A stretch of DNA of 64,000 nucleotides from assembly GCA_030734395.1 (NCBI GenBank), contig JAUZTG010000003.1, forward strand, positions 992,001 through 1,056,000, in the 5' to 3' direction. Source of the stretch: Sarocladium kiliense. Its lineage: Eukaryota > Ascomycota > Sordariomycetes > Hypocreales > Sarocladiaceae. Both the position numbers and the translations under genes were made by a program. This document shows, in pieces, positions 42,936-56,051 of the stretch (position 1 is the stretch's first letter; every line of letters starts with the position of its first letter). Below the pieces are notes generated by a model. The model saw only the letters and a program-made list of their open reading frames with translations, did no database searches and was not told the origin of the DNA.

Positions 42936-45900
42936 GGTGATATTGGTCACCCTAAGTCATGATATAGTGAGCTTCACGTCACATGCTCAAGGAGTTCGGT
43001 CTCTTATTTCACTCAAGTCTACCTTAGGACCTGCTGGAGAAGAAAGCCGAGTACGGCGTCTATATAAATCTGCTGGGATCGCGAGAAAGTACCCGAGGCT
43101 TTACAAAGTGATCATAAATACTTCAAAACCCATTCAGTCATGATGCATGGCCATTAAAGTGTCATTGAGCAATACACAAGCCACTAAGCTTAATAAAACC
43201 CATGTTCTAGGCGAAACGGGTGAGGTATCGCTCTTCGTTCGTCGATCAACCCTAGACCGACGAGCAAAGCTGCCAGTCTAGATGAGTAGAACGCATGCCG
43301 GCAGAAGCCAATTGGGCCATCTGAAAGCTGTCGGGGCACACCCATCCCATCGTATCTCATCTTAGGGCAGCTATACAGATGATCTGAGTGCGATGAATGA
43401 ACACGTCCCAAACCCAGTAAATGTGGTCCGAGCCTTCTTGACGTCTTGTCTGCAACATCTGGTGGAAATTTGTTCCGAAGTTCCTTCGCACGAGCTCACA
43501 GAAAGCGCCATCTCAAGTTGCCGCTACAACGTTACGATGCTATGCATGGCATCCCCCTGCCCCTGGACACAAACAACGTCGCTTGCAGTGGCATGCTTTT
43601 GGCCTACCCGAATCCGATAGTAACATCATATTCGGACCTTCCAGTGCTCTATCGACGTCAAACCTTGTAACCTCTCAGCCAGTGCACGACCGCCTCATAC
43701 TTGGTAGGCCTGCACCCACCCATCTCGTGCTGCTGATGAACACACCAAAGGCCACGTCCCAACGAACATTATGACGAAAGACCATTCAAATGCTCTCCAA
43801 TTAGGATTGACATCATGTCGACCTCTGCAGTTTACCTTCTCGCGTATCACCGGGTGATCAACCGGATCTGAGAAACCAAAAGCTGACACGCCGTCCTCAA
43901 AGGGCAATCCCTCCGCGGTTCATCCAAGGTTCTTCCTTCGTCTCCCCCCCTTGCAGCCTTATTTATATCATCATCAGTCATCCGATCTCCTGCTAGTATG
44001 TGACGAGTAGTCTATGCATGCTTCTTGTCCCTCATGCGAAGTCGAACTCAAACGCCTCGATAGCGCACTAATCCTTGTAAACGCCACATGCAACGAGCTC
44101 TCCACGGACCCTGCATACTCGTTGTGACCGTATAAGTTATTCCACCGAGTCCAGTCGGCATCTCCGACCCTAACTGGAGTCCCAACGCCACCCCACGGTT
44201 CCTGACACCGGCAACCCCGTTCACTACCACAAACCCAAAACATCCCTGCTACTTCCCCTTCCTGCATCCGTTCAAGATCGCAAAGGAAGCATTCCGACTC
44301 GACAAACAAGGCGGGGCCGGAAGAGCGACAAGGTGTCAAGATCTCGGCGAGTCCGAAGCTCCGCTCCGCGGATCCCTGGCGTCGAGGCCGGATGGCTAGA
44401 TCTCTGCCCGCTTGAGCGAACGTTCTTTCCTGGAAACGCTTGTAGGTACAGACATAGCATGTCGTTAGAGAAAGCTTTGGGATGTTAACTGCTTCGGGTC
44501 GACCCATCATAAATTTCATTCGCCATGACGTATTGATCTGTCAGGTGTCAAGTTCACTGTGGTTGGTCATTAAACGAACCTCGCGTCGGACACCCCGAGT
44601 AAGTCTAACAGAACCGAAGAAAAGCTCACATTCAAGACAGCCTTATCAGAAAAGGTTGTTTGAGACTTGCTCGGTGGTCTCCCAACTCGTGGCCCCAGGG
44701 ACGCAGCTCCCGAGTATCCTTCCCGAAGGTCGCTCGCTACACGACAACCAGCCAGCACATCGTCTAGTACAAGACTGCATCCCCGCAACAGCATAAGACC
44801 AGCTCAGAATGGCTGACATACCTCAGAGCTCAACGGCTTCTTCGGACCCACAACCTACACCGAGAATGGAGCTCAGGGTGAGGTCGTCTACAGCCAGACG
44901 TCCGTTGGGGGGGGGGGGTGATGAAACCACTCCCATGTAACACCGCTCCTAAAGCTTGAATGATGCATACAACCGCTGGAGAGCATATTTAGGTGTTGGA
45001 TTCGAAGATTCCTCGAGTTCTGTCAAACGTGGTCCCGGGGTGGCTTCCAGAGCCGGTGGCTCTCCGTGTCAGCCTCAGCTGAAGGCTCCCCCTCTGCAAG
45101 AAAGCCCGCGTTAGGCTCTCCTGCATCAAAGCCCGACTGATAAACTCATGTCGACCGGTATCAAAGGACTTGCTCTCCAGAAAGAGCAGTCAATCGTTCG
45201 GGGTCCGTTCCGGAGAGATAATCCCATCATCAGGTGGGGACGCTCAGGAGGCGCAAGGCTGACGGGCATCGGCCCGTAAGCAGGACCCCCGACCTCCCGT
45301 GACAAGGACAGGCGAGCACTTCCACACAGAGAAAGTGGCATAATTGCCAGGGAATGACTCCTTGGAGTAACATGATGACCCCATCGGACATCCTCGCACT
45401 CGCTCTGGCATCGAGATCTTGAACAGGGACTTCGCGTCCCGCAGCCACACCACCGACCCCCCTGAGAATCGCATGCTTACCAAGTTGACCCCAGACAACA
45501 CATCACGAAGGGCACATCATTATTGCCACCCCACAGATGCAAGCTGTGCTGGGATAAGCGCCTCGTGCCGGACCAGGACGGGTCAAAGATATCACTCATG
45601 CACCTTTCCGCGCGCCAGATGCAGATCGCTACCCCCCTTGCCGTTTCCCTCCTCTGAATGTCAGCATACGAAGCTCATCGTGAGATGCGTTGATGAAGGC
45701 CAAAGGCCTGAGCCTCGGAAACGGACAACAGCGTAGTTACGTTGTGTAGATTACACGAAGAGAAATAAGGGGCTTAATCCGGCTGTCGAATGTCTCCGAG
45801 GCGATTGGCGCGAGTGCGCATGGTCGTATAGCAGGGGTTATGATTCGTCGTGTACAGATGAGCATATCCAGGCTGTATCGTTGCTCCCCGGCAAGGTTCC

Positions 45901-47501
45901 ATTTTATTGCATTAAATTGTAGACTTGGGTATACAGGATAGGGTGTGATTTTGACACCCCTTGGTAGTCCGATTCGTACTCCCAGCTTCATAGGAGGGGT
46001 TCATTGCAAATATGAAGGAGACTTGTGACACAGCTTTGCCATGTAGATGATAAGTGACGAGTGGCGCCCAGAGAAGCCATGCCAGATAAGTTGGATATGG
46101 AGGCTGAGGGCCCATCACTGCCCGGGCATTTACTGTTCTTCGCATGCCACCAAATGGTGAATTCAACATCAACGAGCTCCAGATCAGTGGCGAATAGCTC
46201 CATCATCATGGTTCCTGGTTTGATGGTTCCTGTGTGTCAGTGATGATTGATCCAGGATCGCCTGTTGCTGTGTCTCCTCACACGCCTCGGAGCCCCATGA
46301 TCAACGGAAACGCATACCCGCAAGCAACAGAGCTGTACGAGAATAGTCCAAGTAAGGCACAAATACGATGATTGACTGGTCAGGATACCCCCATAAGCAC
46401 GCCTGCAGAACTCGAAGCGCCCAGTGCCACAGTGGTCATTCTGGCCCCATTTCGGCAACCACTTCATCTGCATGGAAAACGGCCAGAATGATGAGAAAAG
46501 CTTGTTATCCAGCGAGAATTATGACAGAATCCGTCATGGACGGCGAGCTCGGCGACCTTCAGAGACGTCACCAACCTTTTGAGACGATCTAAGTCACCAG
46601 ACTCGAATGCTCACATCAGAAGGCTAATTCCTTACTGGCCATGTTGTTTGTAGTCAGTCGCCAAGCTACAGTCACACAAGAGTTGCCTCAAGGTATAACT
46701 GCAATGAGCCCAAGGTCTTCTGCATCTCCGTAATTTTGGGTGTTAAAGTGGTTGCTGATCGTATTCAAAATGGCCGGGTGTCTGACCCGATTTCCGGATT
46801 TCGGGTTACTTCGCTGGCGTCGGGTACGAAACGGTCCACGAATGGCCGCTGTGGTTGGGGCTTTGCAAATTGATGTTGATCAGATGATTCCACTTATTCG
46901 GCTCTTGTAGGATAGCTCAGCTTTTGCGTTACGCACACGCGGGTGCCGGCGATGCGACCACAGCTCACGTTGACTTGGGGCTGGACTTAAAGAAAAAGAA
47001 GCTTTGGATGCGCAGAGAGGCACTATTCAAGATGCCCTGGTCCCTAATCCTCCTGTCCTTAGCCATAGCCAGGAGATGCGAGGGGTTGGCCGATAAGACA
47101 AGCGGGATGAAACAATTCTGAAAAGTGCATGCCAGGGTACCCAGCTTTACAAGATAGACAAAACTACCGTTCATTATTCGTGATACTGTTTCTCATACTC
47201 GAGCCGCCAAACACAAAACTGCCGCTCACATAAAGCGTACATACACAGAATTAGAACCTGCGCCGCCAGCATCGCCAATGTTAAGGCTGACCCTTTTGAG
47301 GGGAAATATGTTCGTGGTGAAGGGGAAATGAAAGGAGTCGAAAGATATGACCAAAAACAAACGACGTGTCTGGTGGAGCATTACACATTGGCCTTGCGAC
47401 CACACCATGATGTAAATCATTGCTCTGATCTGAATGCAAAAATATGCCGTGGGATACGACTCCAAAACACCGTGAGTCCGTTGCTGTGCATCAAAATGAA
47501 C
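42936..47501. other. long region without convincing genes
   Basis: No coding region with family features on either strand. A 181-codon minus-strand frame (43974-44519) contains a Cys-rich patch but no recognisable domain. A run of 12 G lies at 44907-44918. A TATATAAAT at 43063-43071 has no clear gene behind it. No transposon remnant was recognised by eye. Confidence 0.4.
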
Positions 47502-48470
47502 TCAGTGCATCTCCTCCGGGCTCACGTTGGCACCGTAGAAACCACCTCCATGATTGCCACCAGATGCAGCGCATGCAAGACAGACACCACCACCATATAC
47601 GCGAGTATGCCGCGTCCAGCCTGCGCCTTCGCCATCCAGAACTGAAATAATTTCTCCCTGCACCTCAATTTGACGCGTCTGCCGTGACTCGTCCTCAGCT
47701 TCTTGTAGGCCCGGCGGTGCAGGTGGCAAGAGGCTGGTGGTTGGCGGATACGATGTTGACAAGAAGGAGACGTCACCGGAGTCTTGTTCAGTTGGCGATG
47801 ATGACTGTGTTATCGAAGGACCGCTGTGGATGAGTCTTGTATATGATGTTCGTCGCGCTCCAGGGGGGGAAGATGGGCTGTTTTGCGAAGTAGGGCTCTC
47901 GGTTGATGACATGTAATCAGGATTTGGCTGGTGCATGAAACTGTCTTGATCGTGCGCTCCCCTGGTGAAGGTGAAAACAGAGGTGCTCAGCTCTGGAGGA
48001 GTGAGCGGCGGCGCAGGCGGCGGTCGCGACATAAGACCCAGCGGAGAATCATCCATGGATTTGTTCCATTGAGGATTGATTGCAAGCGGCGAGGTTCTCT
48101 GGGCGACACGAGAATCGGTTACTCTCAACCGCTCATTCTTCATGGCGACCATGGTGCTTGCGTCGCCTGCCTTTTCTTCTTCACGAACCTGCTCATCCAC
48201 AAATGGGCCAGAGCCCTGTTCAGCTGAATCCGTGTCCACGTTTTCTGATGTATAAGTGATCAGGGAACAAGCCGCAGTCGAAGACCTTGAAGAGCGTCGT
48301 CTTGAGTAAAATTGGCGAACACTAAGACAAACAACGATGAAAAGCGCAAGGGCTATGAGGCTAGCCCCCGGTGTTGAGCATGCGGGCGGCTGAGCTTTCA
48401 AGTAGTCCCGTGTTGGATGGGGTGCGCCAGTTGGTGTTAGTCGCAACCATCCTCGATTGGCCACTGGCAT
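47502..48470 (-). CDS. single-pass membrane protein with disordered body and distinctive C-terminal tail
   Basis: 322 residues from the ATG at 48470. One transmembrane helix near residues 37-53 (SLIALALFIVVCLSVRQFY) is followed at once by a basic stop-transfer patch (SRRRSSRSS), so the short N-terminus should be outside or luminal and the long body cytosolic. The body is Ser/Pro-rich and probably disordered (RPPPAPPLTPPELS, SPTSQNSPSSPPG). The last 50 residues change character: IEVQGEIISVLDGEGAGW, then a Gly/Cys-rich stretch (VYGGGVCLACAASGGNHGG) and FYGANVSPEEMH. That tail looks like a conserved short motif module, possibly metal-binding or a docking peptide. No named family was recognised. 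There is no evidence for a cleaved signal peptide. Confidence 0.7.
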   Translation of the reverse strand: MPVANRGWLRLTPTGAPHPTRDYLKAQPPACSTPGASLIALALFIVVCLSVRQFYSRRRSSRSSTAACSLITYTSENVDTDSAEQGSGPFVDEQVREEEKAGDASTMVAMKNERLRVTDSRVAQRTSPLAINPQWNKSMDDSPLGLMSRPPPAPPLTPPELSTSVFTFTRGAHDQDSFMHQPNPDYMSSTESPTSQNSPSSPPGARRTSYTRLIHSGPSITQSSSPTEQDSGDVSFLSTSYPPTTSLLPPAPPGLQEAEDESRQTRQIEVQGEIISVLDGEGAGWTRHTRVYGGGVCLACAASGGNHGGGFYGANVSPEEMH

Positions 48471-51400
48471 GGTGGTGGACACGGCGTCAGCCAGGGGTCC
48501 TTGGAAGTCACCCTACTCCTGCTACCGTCCTGCGGTCAGACGGCACTTCTGGGGTCGATTCTGTCCTAAGCGTTTCTTCTCAAAGCGACGCGAGACGCTG
48601 AGGTGTTGTTGGTTGTTGGTTTCCGAGACGTTGCGTCGATCGCGAAAGTACACTATAATTGTCGAAAATAGCCGCGCAGTGCCCTGGCTAGCTTCAGAAC
48701 AGGGGAACCCGGATGATATTCGACCTGCGCAGTTGCTGAACGATTGGAAGTTGCACGTCGATGTCAGATGCCACTTCAAGTAGAGCCAAGAGGGCGAATC
48801 CTAGATGGTGGAGCGCTTGAGATTGAACTCCCAGGAAATCCAACAGACGAAACTTGGGAGCCTGGACTTGGACAAGGTGTGGTGGGGGGGATGGTGCCCG
48901 TAAAAAGTCGTGTCCTTGAGTGGCATCGCTTTCTGGAAAGCATAATGGAGATTTAGAGTCCGGCGACGAGAATGAACTTATATCATGGCACATGAGGGGA
49001 GGCGAGAACATCGCGAACATGGCAGCTGAACCCGGTGGAGAATTGTGCCGTCTCGCAGGCGATCTGGAAAAGCCTTCGACGTCGCGGGTTAGTGGGCGTC
49101 CACCCCAGACTAACAGGCTCGGGGGGTGTACACTCAGAGCCTGCAGGCATGCAGGTGATCTCAAACGACGCTGGCGCTGGGCAGCCACATAAAGCACCAT
49201 AAAAAGCAGTTATCGAAAATAGAACAGTCTATGATGGTTTGGCCGCCTGCGGTGTAGCTGAGGGAGCTCGAGTCGTGCGCCTCCATCCAGCGTGGATGCT
49301 GTAATTGGCTCTTTACCACTGTAAATTTGCGATAATGGTACACCGGTGCTTTTTCAGGTCCAAGATCAATCGTTTCAGCACTGACCAGGGATGCGCAGCC
49401 AGGATGTTAAACCGTGAGATATGATGTGTCTGTCTGTAGTCAAAGAGCCGAGTAAGCTCTGAGCCGTATTTCCGCAAACGAAACCTGGTGGTCCGAAGGA
49501 GGTCGGGTTGCGGCTTAGGGCACCACCATCGAGGGCATGCGAGCAGTGAGGGGGGGATGCGAGTCGGTGTTGGTCAGCCTCTCAAGGATCAGCCTCGCAT
49601 GAAGCCGCCACTGTCCACAGGGAGGTGCAAGCTCCGAATCCTGCTGATTCTGGAACAAGAAACAGCGATGAGGACTGGTCCATTGAGCCGCCGGCAGCAT
49701 GCATTTTCGGGACCCGCTCCAGATTCTGAGGTACCTCATTGGGCTAGTATCCTTGTTTTCAGCCCAGACGAGTCGCGCCCTGCTGCAAGGTGGCAGGATG
49801 AGGCGTTTGAATGGTTCCAAGGAGGCTGCTCCGAGCCTTGCTGGCCCGCCCTTTGATGATCAGGACCGACTTGGTTTATTGACCGCTTGAGCGATCTCAG
49901 ATCTGAGCCATTGGCGCGCACATGGCTTCACGCACTCATGCAGCATGCAAGACGATGCGAACGGTCAGGCGCACTGTGCGTACAGGCTAGTGGCAGGTTA
50001 GCAGTTTAGTAGCAGACTTTCAGCTGAGGTGAGCCCCAACCAAGAACCGCCCGATGTCATGCCGCAGCCGGGTGGGATGCTACCGAGACATGAGCTGGAA
50101 TCGTGTCGCCCCATATGGCTGTACACGAGGATCTCTATGCTATCTGCACTTCCATCAAACGTTGTCGTTTCCGTTGTCAGGTGCCAGGCAAAGAGAGACG
50201 TCGCCATAGGCTTTATCATGGTGCATTTGAGCCATTTGTCCGGCATCCCAGCTAAGGTGCCCAGCCTTGGTATCCGACACTTGCTAGTGAAGGGGGCCGA
50301 AGTCCTTATGAAGATACTTCGCGATGATGAGTACAAATGGCAGTTCGACAGCACACGTCTGGGGTGTGGTGGGAAACAAGGAGCCAACAATGTCGCATCA
50401 GTGTCCGCCCGGCAAGGATCTCTGAGTGGCACAGAGGATGCTGACAAGCCTTTGTAACGCGATCGGGAGGCTCGGAGATGGGGCAACGCAGAGCAGAGGT
50501 GGTGAGACATAACCAAACAGCCGCTCGATCTTGGATCCATAGAAGCCCAACTTACGAGACGCCAGAAGCGACGAAAACTCGGAGCAAAGGATCGGTGGAC
50601 TTTGCCCAGTTTAGCTACTAAGTTGGCCGAGAGCAACGGCGAGTCGATAACTTGGGGGGCACAGCTTGCCACGCGTATTCGGAGCGCTAATTTCAAGGCG
50701 GCGTTAGTTGTGAAGTCTGGAGCTGTAGTGTTCAGCTGAGCCAGGGCCACGCCAACAGCCGCCAGAAGCCGAAACGGAGACGTGCCAAGCGCAGGGCATG
50801 AAGGTACAAAGGCGCGAAGGGCAGCTGAAAACTGATGCAGGCCTTGATGGCGTGCATATCGTGAATCGGGAAACGACGATGAAAGGACTGCACTGCGGTC
50901 GGTCTGCGCTGCAAGCTCCCTTGGTGTGCAGTCGGTGGTCTGCCGGGGACCTAAGATCTCGGTAGCTGCCTTTGTCCGTCGGTCGCTGTGACGGGCTTGG
51001 TCGTGCCTTCCAGGTCTACTGGCTTACCAAACTACTTTGCTGTTAGCTCCTTTCCCCTCTGACAGAGTTACGCGGCATTGCTAGGCAACCACCGGCAGTC
51101 ATCGCCACGATAAGCAGAGAAATACCCAAAGGAAGTTGGAAGGAGTCAATGGTTGGTACGGTTGCCGATGTTGAGCAGCACCTTCCACCTCTGGTTGGTC
51201 ATTACCTCATGCCTCAGGTACCAGGAACGAGCTGCAGAGTTTTCACAGCACAGCGACCAGTCAGGCGCGCGGGACATACGGTGGCCATGTTGGCGACGAA
51301 AGCACCTGTCTCGACGACACGAGACCCCGAACCAGAAAGTGCAGTGCAGTCCGCAACTTTTGCCTTTGGTGCAGCTGCGACGTGACATAACTTGACGTGA

Positions 51401-53757
51401 CCTGCATTTCATTCGGACGGGAACTGATATAGACCGATTGACCAGTCACTGCAATTCATCCACGCACAAGCAATGCCATCTCTCAAATGATCGACACATT
51501 TTGCAATCCATGTCCAGCTGGCGCTCCAACAACGCGGTCCATTAGTCGGGCGTCCGTCGGTCTGACTCGAAGCTTGGACTTGCCACTCAACTTCAATACG
51601 AGTTGGAGATTCTGAATCAGGGACAAAGTCCGTTAACCTGGTATTGACGGACAAGTCCTTGGAAGCGCAATCGTTGTGGAGCACTTATTGACGCGCGCAT
51701 ATGTTCAGGGATGTGTAATGGGCACGTCACGTCATGAGCTCGTAGTGAAAGGGACTCCGGAGCCCGGTGACGGCAAGTTCGGTGCAGCCAACAACAAGCG
51801 GCGTGTTCAGGTGCGCAGCACCCTGGATTGCGCGCATTCAACCGTATCAGAACCACTGAATTCCGGTCCAGCATCTCATGTATTGGGCCTACGACAAAGT
51901 GGCTGTCTCGAGCGCGATTGCCTGAACCAATCCATCCCGAATGCGTTTCTCAGTCCGCAAAACCTGAAGGGGCCGACCCCTGTCATCCTGCCCCAGATAT
52001 CCAACGCACCAAGGGTCAACCCCTGTCGCCATCTCAGCCTTATGAGATGATATCAACCCCGCCCACCCTCAGGTTCCTGTCAGCACGTTGTCTTTGGACG
52101 GGGATGATGCCTGCCCACGACGCTAGGAATCATAGCTTGACGCGTCTCCTGGCGCCGAACAGTATGGAGTCGGCTTGTGCTGCTTCACTCTCACCGATTG
52201 GCTGGCTTCACTCTCACGCGCCAGCGTGATGCCAAAGTGGCAGGTTGATTGGAATATAGCCTTCGCAAGCCACCAAGTCTTGCTGACCATGTATTTCCTC
52301 GTCCAGGAAGGCGCAACGCTGCAACCTCGCTTGTGTGCGACTTATCCGACCTCTCACGCTATTCGAAATTAGACGGATTACTTTGCGCGAAACCGACTCG
52401 GCTTCTCTCGCACGGAACCATCTCCGTGATAAACCAACGCCGTTTCCTAGCAGTATCCAGAAAGGGCTTCTTTTCACGACGATCTGACTCAGACTTTCTC
52501 ACCTGATAACCTGTTCATGCACGTGAATCCTCCCGGTACCACCACTTTGAGATTCACGTCGCGAAAAGCGCATCGTTCCTCGACGTCGAGACTATTACAA
52601 CCAGCATCCTCATCCATGATCGCCTGAGTCGGGCGATGTAAGCACCCGAACCCGCGTGATCTTGACGGGCTTTACGGGCTCACTCCCCGCTTATTTCAGC
52701 AGATCTTTGCCTCCAGAATGAGACACTATGCCCCTCTGGCGCATCGACAAAGCGGCGCAGTCAGCGGCGTCTCTCTGGGCGATGATGAATGCGAGAGTCA
52801 CGAAGCGAAAGTTGGTATAGATAACAAGGTATGGGCAGACTGTGTCTCAATCTGACAATGACACGATCTGCCATCGACCCCCTTACGAGTAGATCGCAGA
52901 CACGACCAAAACAACCCACATCATCCCTGTCAATTGACCGAGGCCCCCAACACCCGACCCTACTTTCGGGGATGGGTGCGACCCGACTCTAGGACCCGGG
53001 TGAGGTATGAAGTCTTTAAGGCGGATAACAGTACCTTCGCAAGGCTAGCCTTACCTACAGCTACCTTCATCGTAATATGGCTTGGTGTTATCATCCCCAC
53101 CCTGCATCTTACCGACGAGGGGTTTCACTGGGACTGGGCGCCGGCTGAAATCCTTCCGAGGCGCGTGCCTGACTGTAAGCAGCCGGCAAGCTTGGAGCCA
53201 TGGGGCTGTGGTCACCTGAACGAAGTTGTTGCCGTTCAAGTTGCTGTAGCAAAGGCCGGGCTCGTGACCTGTTCATGAGTGTCAATGTGGAGGTGCAGTA
53301 AACTTGTGACCCTTGTCTTCATCTTCTTTTTGTATGCAATGACGCCAAATGCGTATGACAGCTCAGCCGATAGTCCCAATGGTGCTTCTGCAAGAGCTTA
53401 AAGAGCCTGAGTAATTATGCAAGTAGAGGAACACGTGGAATGGACAGCTTCTTCTACCAGCAGCCGGTAGAAGCATCTCGTGATACTGACGACGGTAAAG
53501 AGTAACTGCCCTCATGTTGATAGGAACCAAGAATACTTTGCGCCAAACAATGCAGTTTCCGCAAAGGACGACATAAGAAAAAGAACAATAGAATGACTCC
53601 AGCCTCCCTCCCGGGCCCGAATGCGTTATCGGTAACGCAAGAAAGCACCTCAGTGATGGTGAATAAAACAAGAGCCAATATAACCCTCAGCTGCCACGCT
53701 TCCCGCCCTCGTTCAGCATTCCTGCTGTATATACAAGTCCATCAACGTCACTGACCC
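48471..53757. other. long region without convincing genes
   Basis: About 5.3 kb between the membrane protein and MBP1. Frames reach 250 codons (49998-50750 minus), but they overlap equally long frames on the other strand and show no domain, signal peptide or membrane pattern. No repeats or RNA genes were recognised. Confidence 0.4.
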
Positions 53758-56051
53758 CTACGCACCGACGCTGAAGTCCATCGGCTCAGCACCAACACTC
53801 ACCGCCGGCGCAGTCCCATCCACCGCCTCCGCCGCTGGACCCGGTCTATCCTCCTCCATCATCTCAATTAGACTATCCAGATTCGCGTCTAGCTCCTCCC
53901 CATCTTTAGGATCAAGACAGCGTCTTAGTAAACGTCTGTACTTGTCAATCTTGTCGCCCGTGCCGACCATGCTCAGGGCGTCGACGTATTCTACTTCTGC
54001 GGCGCGTTGGTCAGCGAGGATACTGCTGAGATGGCGAGCGAGGGCGAGACGGTCTTCGTAGGATGCTGAGTCGTCTGATGTGCTGGCGTCGCCGTTCATC
54101 TTGTTGAGTTCCGCGTCGACAGCCTGTTGGACGTGAATGCGGTTTTGATGAGTGATGAGAGAGAGAACTTGGTGAGTAGCGAGGTTTGCTTCGTTCTTGA
54201 CCTTTGCGGCTGCTTCATCGGATTCCAGCTGGGCCTCGAGCTCAGCAATTTGTTGGCGGACGAGGTGAAGTTCTGCCTGAGAATTTGCGAGGATGCGTTG
54301 TGCTTCCGCTTCCGCGGCGTTCTTTTCATGCCATTCTGCATCGTAGCTTTTGGCGAGTTCTTGGAACTTGTCTTGGATGGCTGGGGTAATGCGGGATTGC
54401 ACTGAAAGTGCGGCGGCGGACTGGAAGGTAGCGGTGCGGCGGGAGGAGGTGCGGTCGTTGGCGAGAGCATCGCGGAAGGAGGCGTGGCGTTGGGAGTCGG
54501 GGGCGAAAGGGGACGAGGAACGCTGGGGACCACGTTCACGCTTTGAAGCGTTGAGTTCCATGATGAGATCCTCTGCCCTGACGCCTTCATGATTTGCAAT
54601 GCTCGTGGAAGCGTGTCTACCGAGAAGAGCTCTGATGCACTTGCGTGCGTTGGCTTGCACAGCTAGATGTAATGCTGTGTTTCCGTCGTTATCCTGCGCG
54701 TCGATAAGCTGTTGAAAAGCACTGGGATCGAGCGCCTCCTGTAGCTTGTTGAGGATGTTATCGAGGTAGTATCTTGAGCAAGACGGACTATATGCTCGGC
54801 CATTTTTCATGACCGCAGCGTGGTGAATGACAGTGCAGCCTGTGCTGTCTCGGGCATCGACCGTGTCGAAGAGTTCCTTCATCACGGCGGGGAATGTTTG
54901 CTTCTCGTAGCAATTGGTGAAGTGTAAGCTGCGCATGAGAGGCGTTTCACCGCGCTTGTTCTGTACTGATGTGCTGGCATTGAAGCGCTTTAACTGTTTG
55001 ATGACATCAACGTCACCCATGGCTGCTGCCCAGTGAAGGGCTGTGTGGTTGTCTGCGTCAATGAACCAATTAGGCTGGAAGTTTGCCGGGGGGTCTGGCT
55101 TGACTGCTGGCTGTTCGTTGCGGGAGAGGAGGAAGTAGTCGAGAAGTTCGTCGCCGTATAATGAATGTTGTGCTTCGATAAAGTCTTGTGCTTGCTCCTC
55201 CTTCTTCCTCTTGCGGTGTCCTGTTGACAAATGTGACATGTCGAAGCGGTCGTCTTCGCCCATGTATGAAGCTGACGCAATAGTGATGTTGTCGGGGGTG
55301 TCATCTTCCATCATAGTATCGCCATTGTCGAACTCCTCCTGGATCGGCGGCGGATCTATGCAATGTTAGTCGTGGGCCCGAACAAGTTGGCGTCTATACT
55401 GACTATTCCATCTCGGCGGTGGTGGCTTAGACTTTGGAGCCTTCGGTTTGCTGGCATGTCGAGGAGCTGGGGGAGGACTCTCGTTCCCGTGGACAAACTC
55501 GAAGATCGGTCGTAATCTGTCGTAGACATTGTGTCGTTGTGCGAGGGCAACACCAGTCTCAAGAGGGATCCATGTTCCTGCAGCGGCGTCAGAAGGGAAA
55601 GATGAACAGAATTGGGAGATGAATGTTACCTTGATATTTGCCGTAACCACCTTGGATCTTCTCGTGCGTATCCTTCTGGACATCACGCTCGAGGATCCTC
55701 GTCCGGGCCGGCTTATCGAATTGCGCCGCTTTCAAGATATGTGTTGCATTGATCCAATCATCATGCCGCCTTCTCATTACATGTTCCTTCAGGTCTGCTC
55801 CGAATTGAAACTCATACACGGGAATCTGCAAGTGGGAGAGTCAGCATCATGATCCAGCATGGTTGCGAAACCCCCTCATGTGAAGTTATTCCCAGCCTCG
55901 AACTTGTCAAGGGTCTAAACCATATCAGGTGAATTGAAAGTACCGCCATCCAAAACCGCAATTCATTCACTCAGGTACTTGGACAACTTACCCCGCTGTA
56001 TGTTGCGCTGTAGACGCCCGGCCCAGCTGCAGTGTTGCTGGCCTTGACCAT
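53758..56051 (-). CDS. MBP1: MBF transcription factor, Mbp1/Res2-type (APSES domain plus ankyrin repeats)
   Basis: DNA-binding subunit of the G1/S factor that activates genes through ACGCGT (MCB) boxes; nuclear. Exons are 56051-55992, 55825-55630, 55577-55404 and 55355-53758, giving 675 residues. The start is supported by the family N-terminus VKASNTAAGPGVYSATYSG. The APSES/KilA-N domain (about 21-110) reads IPVYEFQFGADLKEHVM, DDWINATHILKAAQFDKPAR, ILERDVQKDTHEKIQGGYGK, then GTWIPL. Ankyrin repeats follow: NHTALHWAAAMGDVDVIKQL, GETPLMRSLHFTN, GCTVIHHAAVMKNG, GNTALHLAVQANARKCIRAL. A coiled coil (AEAQRILANSQAELHLVRQQ, IAELEAQLESDEAAAK) precedes the C-terminal helices used for Swi6 pairing. Intron 1 (166 nt) is long for this genome. 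Divergent from ARP1. Confidence 0.95.

Noticed and set aside
43974..44519. Cys-containing 181-codon frame as a possible effector
   Set aside because: No signal peptide at the start and no regular Cys spacing; not enough to call a gene.
44907..44918. run of 12 G
   Set aside because: Single homopolymer that could be a sequencing artefact; no associated structure.
49998..50750. 250-codon minus-strand frame
   Set aside because: No domain, no signal peptide, and an equally open frame on the opposite strand; most likely chance.
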